Source: Owenia fusiformis (Eukaryota > Annelida > Polychaeta > Sabellida > Oweniidae). From it: a DNA stretch of 64,000 nt. The stretch is taken from contig CAIIXF020000012.1 of NCBI GenBank assembly GCA_903813345.2, positions 36,002,528 through 36,066,527 on the forward strand, written 5' to 3'. Below are positions 56,595-64,000 of the stretch, one piece after another. A program made the translations under genes and the position numbers. The notes below the pieces were generated by a model. It made no database searches and was not told the DNA's origin. It was given only the letters and a program-made list of their open reading frames with translations. How positions within the stretch are numbered: position 1 is the stretch's first letter; the number at the start of each line of letters is the position of its first letter.

Positions 56595-56954
56595 CTGAAA
56601 AATATTCGATTCAATTCATTCGTGGTTTAGTATATTCTCAAAACTTTTTAGAATTTGCAGATTAAGTCGCCTTTTAGAGCAAAAATAAATATCTTGGCAT
56701 ATTGATGCGAGAGCTTGTCGAGACTGAAAATGCAAGTAGACACAGAATAGAATAAAATTAAGCTGTTACTATTCAAAATACTTTTTTGATGACTGGTTTA
56801 AGAAAAACGTGTGTTCAATTCAGTTTGCCATATCGATATCAATCCTTTAGCCTACCTCGACTTATTTAACATCCTGGCTACGGCCATGATATGGAACAAA
56901 AACTAAAAACCAATAATGTTTCACATAAAAAGACGCCATATATGATGTTTTCAC

Positions 56955-57153
56955 CTCGGTTTGATCTATCTTGGCGAACTTAAATGATTCGCCATCTTCG
57001 CTGTAGGAAACTTTATATGATTTCGTCCAATGGTCCTGGTCCGATCTTCCTTGTGTAACAACACCATTCACCTGCACCAATCGTCCCAGATCTACCTGTA
57101 TCCATTGATTCAAATCCGCTGTTTTTGGGCTCCATGCACCGGCGAATGGATCT
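56955..57153 (-). CDS. Right discoidin gene, exon 3 (F5/8 type C domain, middle)
   Basis: Acceptor ACATTTCAG ends at 57154, donor GTGAAA starts at 56954. 199 nt = one base + 66 codons, exit phase 0. Motifs GAWSPKTADLNQWIQVDLG, VNGVVTQGRSD and TKSYKVSYSEDG match the left gene's exon 3 position by position. The single entry base completes the codon left open by exon 2 (63974-64000). Intronic bases beyond the donor also resemble the left gene. Confidence 0.9.
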
Positions 57154-57451
57154 CTGAAATGTGGAAATATTACGCTGTTTTTGTAAGAGAACTCTGAGTG
57201 TATTTTCTTCTGTCCTCGAAATGAGAGATTTTTTGTTCACTGAATTTGCCAATCATGAGTTTCTTAAAACGTATACTTAACGAAGCAATTCCGGTCAGAA
57301 ATCCCCACTCTCGGGGGATCAGATTCCTAAACCTGCCCGCGTGGGGTGGGGGTCTCACGCACACTTTTGAATGATGTATCACGAAACTGCACATTATATA
57401 ATTACTGGACTTGCATTACTTTAGTGTGCATCATGTTGCAATAACAGTATA
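57154..57451. other. Intron 2 of the right discoidin gene, proximal part
   Basis: Original intron sequence. A CATGTTGCAATAACA stretch near its end matches 5609-5623 in the left gene's intron 2, showing that the introns are homologous. Confidence 0.55.
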
Positions 57452-57831
57452 TAGTCCATTTGTCACCCCTATACATCCAATAGTGAACCTAGAAATTGTT
57501 AAAAGTACGATGTTTTATGGTCGATTTATGATAATAAGGGTTTTCTGAAGTGATTTAACTGGGTTGCCGAAAAAGTTTGTTTGTGGAAAAAACTATATAG
57601 GCTGATTAGGGAGGGGTGCATTCGCTTAACATGGCGTTGACTATTGACTTAGCGTTTGGATACCACCATATACCTGGTATGCTACCATGGTAATCGATAC
57701 AAATATTTTCCCCAAAGTTATTTTTTTGGCAACCCAGCTAAATCACTCCAATAACCCCTAATGATAGTATTTACATAGAAAAACATCATACTTTTAAATA
57801 TTCATACGTTAAGAAAATGACAAATGGACTA
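57452..57831. mobile_element. 380-bp MITE, foldback
   Basis: Ends TAGTCCATTTGTCA and TGACAAATGGACTA are exact inverted repeats with TA at the outer edge. Interior arms also pair (AAGTACGATGTTTT against AAAACATCATACTT; CTGGGTTGCC against GGCAACCCAG). The left gene lacks it at the matching place. No ORF. Confidence 0.8.
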
Positions 57832-57878
57832 ATACGTGAACCATGTTTGTGCCTAATATTCCAACTGTAGTGTATGTA

Positions 57879-58692
57879 CAGGGTGTCCAAAAAAACAGGA
57901 CCGTAAGAAAGTTGAATAACTCGGTCAATTTTGCATATTTTGCCTTTAAATTTAAGAATTATTTAGTTCATTCAATGTGAATTTTGTTCTGAAAGTTTGA
58001 TGATAATCTGTTTATTGTGTCAAAAACTACAGTCCTTTACAAAACATGCTCAAAGTGGGCACTTCTCCTCTCTATGCACAAACGAATCCTGCGAACAAAG
58101 TTGTTAATGACCATTACCTATACATATTAATGTGGATGGTAAATATTGGGGTAGTTATTGCCCTCTTAAGATTGTTAGGGGCCTGTCAGTATACACATTG
58201 GCTTTGAGAAATCCTCAAAGACAAAAATTAGGGGGATTTAGATCAGGCGAATGAGCTTCTCATATGGTTTGCGTTCTGCAGCTGATGAGCTGACCACCAA
58301 AGCATTGCCTAAACCATTTCAGCATATCATTTGCAGTGTTGGGGTGGTATTGGCTTGTTGAAACCACTGCTTAATTATCTCCTTAGATGTCCCTTCTGGT
58401 GCTTAGTGACCTCCAAAACTTGGTGAGAACCTACTGGTCCTTGTTCATGGTGAAAGCAAGTCCCCAGTCACTTTCGAACCAAAAGGGACTGATGATTCCA
58501 TGTTTCCTCATTACCACCCAGGGAGTGCATTGTTCAGAACACTTCATCAGTAGGATATTGAGATATTATCAAACTTTCACAACAAAATTCACAATGAATG
58601 AACTAAATAATTCTGAAATTTCAAGGCAAAATATGCAAAATTGACTGAGTTATTCAACTTTCTTACGGTCCTGTTTTTTTTTTGACACCCTG
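57879..58692 (-). mobile_element. Tc1/mariner-superfamily element, deleted
   Basis: 814 bp with ~130-bp inverted repeats beginning CAGGGTGTC at both ends and TA on each side (57877-57878 and 58693-58694). The core carries a minus-strand transposase remnant. TIR structure and TA duplication fit the Tc1/mariner group; the internal deletion makes it non-autonomous. Confidence 0.9.
58030..58290 (-). pseudogene. Transposase remnant (IS630-Tc1-mariner DDE domain)
   Basis: The minus strand reads SPDLNPPNFCLWGFLK followed by NVYTDRPLTI with interruptions. This is the conserved block around the second catalytic aspartate of Tc1/mariner transposases and the downstream YxxRP segment. The rest of the gene is missing. 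Confidence 0.7.
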
Positions 58693-59129
58693 TAGTTAGT
58701 GAGGTAGCACTGAAAAATGTACCGGTGTGAACAAATTGAAATTACTTGTTTTTTATGTATTTTTATGTGATACTTCAGAAATTTTTTGTCTGACGTGCCG
58801 TAACCGGGGCGAAATTTGTCAAAATTGGGTTTTTGACCCTAAAAAGGAAAATTACAGGGGGTACATTATCATCATTGAATAATTCATTCAGTTGATCTTC
58901 AATCATCATAATAATTTTATTGAGACTTGATGAGATCATTCTGAAGTAGTATATAAAGTTTCAATGGTCTGTCACTCATGGTTGCCATGGAAACCAAATT
59001 TTTGCTGAGAAAATCCTTAATTTTGGTAAAACCTGTACCTGTACATAATATAGAATATGGATTATTTTTTATATCAACAGATATAAGAACATTTTAGCAC
59101 TCTAAAAATCACCAGGGCTGTCCAAACAT

Positions 59130-60150
59130 TTGTTTAAAGTGAAATAATATTGCAATTTATGTGACTGGTAAGTGTCAAAGACCATACAATTACATAAGTG
59201 GTCAAAAGTGGGCGTCGCCCTCATAATAGTAGTTGATTGCCATTCTCTATAAATACAGAGTTTTACTTGACTTTTGAGATACATTTATATTGAACTTCTT
59301 TGGTTATACTTAATATCAAGCATTTTAACATCTAAGTGTTATAGTTATTGCATGGGGATACAGGGGGGAGAGGGGGAGGGGGGTAGTAACAGAATTGGGA
59401 GGGGGCAGAGCTTATCAGTCTTAAGTATAAATCTCATCTTCATGGTTCTAGATTTCAAAGGGTACATCTTCTTGGTCTTATTATATTCGTCTCAATATAG
59501 AAGATATTAGAATAAAACATGTGATCAAAAGTGGGCGTCGCCCTAATCATAGTATATGGTTCATTCTCTATAAATACAGAGTTTAACTTGACTTTTGAAG
59601 TATATTTACTTAAAAACATCTTTGATTTATACTTAATGTCAAGCATTTCTGGTAAGTTATATACATCTAATTGTAATAGTTATTGCCTGGGGGTAGAGGA
59701 GGGGGGAGAGTAACAGAATTGGAAATGGACAGAGCTAATAAGCCTTAAATATAAATCTAATTTACTTAGTTCTGGATTTCATGGGGTACATCTTCTGGGT
59801 CTTCTTCACATTCATCTCAATATATGGGATATTCCAATTTACATGATTGGTAAGTGTCAAAGACCATACAATTACGTAAGTGATCAAAATTGGGTGTTTC
59901 TCTAACAATAGTAGATAATTCATTCTCTATGAATATGGAGTTTAACTTGACTTTAAGATATATTTTTTACATTAAAACTTCTTTGATTACACTTAATATT
60001 GTAATAGTTATTCCCTGGGGGGGGCAAGGGGGATAGTAGCAGAAATGGGAGGGTGCAGAGCCAATGGCCAGTCAGTCTTAAGTATTAATATCATAGTCTG
60101 ATCATTTTCATTCACCTCCTGATGTTAATATATTAACAATATCATATGGA
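59130..60150 (+). repeat. 320-bp repeat array, left arm of foldback
   Basis: Three tandem copies. Each has AAAAGTGGGCGTCGCCCT (59205-59221, 59528-59544; third degraded), then CATTCTCTATAAATACAGAG, AGTAACAGAATTGG and TACATCTTCT. The 11-bp GGGCGTCGCCC is a near palindrome. Confidence 0.75.
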
Positions 60151-61480
60151 AGAATATACCACTACACTTGCAGATTTGAGAATCATTCAGTTGAATGTGT
60201 CTATATGGCGCTCCACCTTTGCCTTTTAAAAAGGTGCTCTTGCTATTGCCCTTTCTGCATGACACTTCATCTGTGAATGTGTAAAGTGCTAGGAAGGCTG
60301 CATATATGTCATTTATATGTCAGGGTCTATATTGGAGGAAATACCACTGACATCAGTCTTCATTTGTTTCCAACTCAAGTATCCAGCAGCACACTTTGCT
60401 GTATTTTGCTTCTTGTTTTCATCATCATACAAGAACTCATTCCAATCTTTAGGGACTCTTGTTTTTCAACCTTAAATAGGGCAAGGTGTCCCTCCCCTCT
60501 TTCAGGTTCCTTTATAGAATTTTTGATATAATAATATCACATACAAAAACTAATCAATCTGCAATTGTAGAATCTTGAAAATAGTCTCCGCCAGATCCTG
60601 AAACAAAACTAGCTTTCAAGTTGAATTATGGTTTGGGATAGTTGGGGTTTGTTTTCCTTATGACTTGTATACATTTTGAAGTTGTATTTTTCTTGCTGGG
60701 TTCTATTACAAATTTTGGCCCTTTCACCTTGGCACCTGTGGGTACATATTCATGCATAGGAATGGGTTTCTCTGTTCTTGCAAGAAGTCCAGTCAGTGTT
60801 CCTAGAGCCCAAGGCACAGGGCTCAATAGGAACTGCAGGAGACATTCTAGGCTAATTTTATGTTCCTAAGCAAGATCGAAGCTGTTTCATTCAGAATCAG
60901 AATGAATTTGAACCATCTTATAAGCTTGTTCTGAGTACTTTTTTTACTGTCACTGTTGCTGCTGTAGTTTGCTGCTGTAATTTTCAATTTCATATGTTTT
61001 ATTATATCGTGAAATATTTTTTTCAACTAATCTCAGATGATATCTCTTCATGCAATTTTTCCTTTTGACTAAAATTAGATGACAGCGACATCATTTGGCA
61101 CAGATTCTCCTTATGATAGACTGTAGAGATGACCTTCATCCTCAATGGTAAATGGATCAAGAAAGTCTTTGATTGCGGTGTCTGTCATCTTTATGTCTTT
61201 ATCTGTACTTGATATTTGTGCCTTTCCAAGGCAATTATGGGTGTCACACTCATCTCATCTCTAGATAATATTCCTAAGTTGGTCTTATGAAGGACCGTCT
61301 GATTGTTGTAACCATCTCATCCATATAAAGCACTTATTGTCTGTATGGCCCATATTGCAAATCCTCATATTGAACCACCAGATGGACTTGAATGGAAACT
61401 AAATGACTCCATCGTTATAAAGGGTATTGACTGATATTCTCAGATAAGAGATTGGTGATATAGCAACACCAGGAGATGAA
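60151..61480. other. Middle of the 5.1-kb foldback
   Basis: Single-copy-like spacer between the inverted arrays. Short open frames on both strands, none with recognisable motifs. Confidence 0.45.
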
Positions 61481-62540
61481 TCAGAAAACCCCAGAAGATG
61501 TACCCTATGCAATCCAGAATTAAGAAGATGAGATTTATACTTAAGGCAGATTAGCTCTACACATTCTAATTCTGTTACTACTCACCCCGCCCCAATGTAA
61601 AAACTATAATACTTACACAGATGTATTTACCAGAAATGCTTGACATAAGTTAAAATAACAGCAGTTCAGTATAACTATGAATGTAAGTTCAATTTTGTAT
61701 TTATACAAAGAACCAATAATCTACTATTGTTAGGATGACAGCCCCCCCCCCCCCCTTTGATCATTTATTAATATGTATTTGTATGGTGTTTGACAAATCA
61801 TGTAAATTGTCATATCCCATATATTGAGATGAATATGAAGAAGACCCAGACGATGTACCCCATGAAATCCAGAACTATGCAGATGAGATTTATACTTAAG
61901 GCTGATAATCTCTGCCCCCTCCCAATTCTGTTACTACTCTCCCCCACTCTCCCCCAGGCAAGAACTATTACAATTAGATGTGCATTACTTACCAGAAATG
62001 CTTGATATTAATCAAAGAAGTTGTAATGTAAATGTATCTCAAAAGTCAAGTTAGACTGTATTTATAGAGAATGAATCATCGACTTTGATAAGGGCGACGC
62101 CCACTTTTGATCAATTGAGTAATTCTATGGTCTTTATACTTACCAATCATGCAGAATTATAATATCCTATATATTGAGATGAGTGTGAAGAAGACCCAGA
62201 CGATGTGCCCCATGAAATCCAGAACTATGTAGATGAGATTTATACTTAAGGGTGATTAGCTCTGCCCTCTTGCAATTCTGTTACCCCCCCCCCCATCTAC
62301 CCCCTCCCCCATGCAATAAGTATAACACTTAGATGTACATTATTTAGCAAAAATGCTTGATATGAAGTATATCCAAAGAACATCATTATAAATGTATCTC
62401 AAAAGTCAACTAAAATTCTGTATTTATAGAAAATGGCAATCATCTACTACTATAAGGGCGACGCCCACTTTGGATCCCTAATGTAATTGTATGGTCTTTG
62501 ACAATTACCAGTTATGTTAATTGCAATATCCTTTATATTT
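61481..62540 (-). repeat. 320-365-bp repeat array, right arm of foldback
   Basis: Three copies in the opposite orientation to 59130-60150, with GGGCGACGCCC at 62092-62102 and 62456-62466 and CTCTGTATTTATAGAGAATG-like blocks. Confidence 0.75.
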
Positions 62541-62834
62541 AATTCAAACATGACCGTGCTCTATTCGAATTTCTCAACCAATCAGAATGCAGCATAGCCA
62601 ATATAGAACGTTCTCTAATTCTCCATAGATGCACGACCATGCTCTATTCAATCTGCAATTTGCATTGTTTTGAGTGACGTCACATCTCAGCTGCACATCT
62701 GGGGCTCTGTCCGGGGATAGCTGACGTCACATCTCAAACAAATTCTAAAATTTTTCCGGCCGACTTCAGAATCTTGACAGCATGCGTATTCTTCCTTCAT
62801 GCCCGTTCCACAGACACGGCTTTTACTAATTTTT
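62541..62834. other. Insert in right arm with two CRE-like sites
   Basis: Not matched in the left arm. TGACGTCACATCTCA occurs at 62675-62689 and 62722-62736; TGACGTCA is the consensus cAMP-response element. A GACC(G/A)TGCTCTATTC word is also duplicated (about 62551 and 62636). Confidence 0.55.
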
Positions 62835-63602
62835 ATGTTTGAATCGGAATAAATAATGATAGGCCATTCAATATGGTGAAATTCAGCACTCGTTGGACAG
62901 AATGTTAGTACAAATGCACTCACCTTTGGTTCGTGCTTTATACAACATTCTGTCCAACTCGTGCTGAATTTCACCATGTTGAATGGCCTATCATTATTTA
63001 TTCCTTAAATAAATGTTTGAACTGCCCTGGAAATTTTGAGAATGCTAAAATGTTTTGATATCTGTTGGTTTGAAAAATAATCCACATGCTATATTAGGTG
63101 CAGGTACAGGTTTTACCAAAATTATGGATCTTCTCATCAAAAATTGTGGTTTCCATGACAACCTTGAGTGTCAGACCATTGAAACTTTACATACTACCTC
63201 AGAATGATCTCATCAATTATGTTTGAATCGGAATAAATAATGATAGGCCATTCAATATGGTGAAATTCAGCACTCGTTGGACAGAATGTTAGTACAAATG
63301 CACTCACCTTTGGTTCGTGCTTTGTACAACATTCTGTCCAACTCGTGCTGAATTTCACCATGTTGAATGGCCTATCATTATTTATTCCTTAAATAAATGT
63401 TTGAACTGCCCTGGAAATTTTGAGAATGCTAAAATGTTTTGATATCTGTTGGTTTGAAAAATAATCCACATTCTATATTAGGTGCAGGTACAGGTTTTAC
63501 CAAAATTATGGATCTTCTCATCAAAAATTGTGGTTTCCATGACAACCTTGAGTGTCAGACCATTGAAACTTTACATACTACCTCAGAATGATCTCATCAA
63601 CT
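62835..63602 (+). repeat. Recent 384-bp tandem duplication with 160-bp palindrome
   Basis: 62835-63218 and 63219-63602 differ at only a few positions by eye. Each copy contains a palindrome (62846-63004 and 63230-63388) with ends GGAATAAATAATGATAGGCC and its reverse complement, about 65-bp arms, itself MITE-like. The remainder of the unit is foldback-arm sequence. Confidence 0.85.
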
Positions 63603-63973
63603 CTCAAGAAAATTATCATAATGATTGATGATCAACTGAATTAATTATTCAATGATGATAATGTACCCCCCCCCTGTAATAATCCTTTTTAGGGCCAAAA
63701 ACCCCATTTTGACCACTTTCGCCCCGGATACGGCGCGTCAGACATAAATTTTCTGAAGAATCACATAAAAATACATAAGAAACAAGTAATTTCAATTTGT
63801 TCAGACACCGGTACATTTTTCAGTGCTACCTTACTAACTAATGTGACAAAAACTACAATTACAACATGGCGCTATATTGCCGTACGTCGATACGAAAAGG
63901 CTTGTTTTACATTGCAATTGATGTATTACTTTAAAGAGCGTGAACATTATAAAGTACATCATGTGATATTAAC

Positions 63974-64000
63974 TGATATTGTGTGCCAAGTATTGCCCTG
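63974..64000 (-). CDS. Right discoidin gene, exon 2 (3' end only)
   Basis: The last 27 nt of the exon before the window edge: RAILGTQY plus two spare bases, then donor GTTAAT at 63973. It matches the end of the left gene's exon 2 (RARLGTQE), including phase, and joins exon 3 at 57153 in frame. The rest of the exon, exon 1 and the promoter lie outside the window. Confidence 0.75.

Larger units (their letters stand above)
58695..63838. mobile_element. 5.1-kb foldback with internal repeat arrays
   Basis: Ends GTTAGTGAGGTAGCACTG and its near-exact reverse complement at 63821-63838, with TA outside both. The left TA is shared with the mariner element. Arms run inward for about 1.4 kb on the left and 2.3 kb on the right; the right arm is longer because it gained an insert (about 62540-62834), a 160-bp palindrome and a 384-bp duplication. 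Each arm holds repeats of 320-365 bp. No transposase was recognised in the ~1.3-kb middle. Confidence 0.75.

Noticed and set aside
1-64000. tRNA, rRNA or other structured RNA genes
   Set aside because: No cloverleaf with A and B boxes or rRNA-like block was recognised by eye. A covariance-model scan would be needed to exclude them.

Overview
The window is intron-rich, AT-rich eukaryotic DNA packed with transposable elements. It has spliced genes with GT-AG introns, a secreted discoidin-domain gene family, Penelope-like, Jockey/CR1-like, Ty3/Gypsy (including a Gmr1/SCAN-type gag), Helentron-like, MULE-like and Tc1/mariner elements, and many long foldbacks. This mix fits an invertebrate metazoan, probably marine (spiralian, cnidarian or invertebrate deuterostome). 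The species cannot be fixed from the sequence alone.

Host genes. Two paralogous genes lie on the minus strand, about 53 kb apart. Each encodes a small secreted protein with one F5/8 type C (discoidin) domain. The left gene (12567 down to 3870) has a TATA box, a signal-peptide exon and two domain exons; its last exon must lie beyond the left edge. The right gene (64000 down to 56427) shows the end of exon 2, exon 3 and the terminal exon; its start lies beyond the right edge. All splice phases match within and between the copies, so the two partial genes support each other and point to a tandem duplication whose introns filled with transposons.

Layout. 345-3212: 5'-truncated non-LTR retrotransposon (minus) with a long intact RT ORF. 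3231-3368: 28-bp minisatellite. 4489-5405: TIR element. 7517-11221: complete, young LTR element that carries only gag-protease. 11788-11913: long hairpin. 13370-13960: broken Penelope-like RT. 16205-21272: 5-kb foldback. 23595-24469: MULE-like foldback with a 10-bp target duplication. 25552-25819: short TIR element. 27031-27530: 3' end of another non-LTR element. 27781-30140: interrupted 338-bp satellite. 31972-39038: four head-to-tail Helentron-like units. 41058-41815: foldback. 42225-51323: full-length Ty3/Gypsy element with near-identical LTRs, a textbook -1 frameshift signal between gag and pol, lesions in pol, and an extra C2H2/RS-rich ORF in the env position. 54075-54975: foldback. 57452-63838: three consecutive TA-flanked insertions (a MITE, a Tc1/mariner derivative and a 5.1-kb foldback) inside one intron of the right discoidin gene.

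How it fits together. The host signal is the duplicated discoidin gene. Nearly everything else is mobile DNA nested in its introns or between the copies. Both LTR elements have nearly identical LTRs yet are defective or non-autonomous, which suggests mobilisation in trans by relatives elsewhere in the genome.
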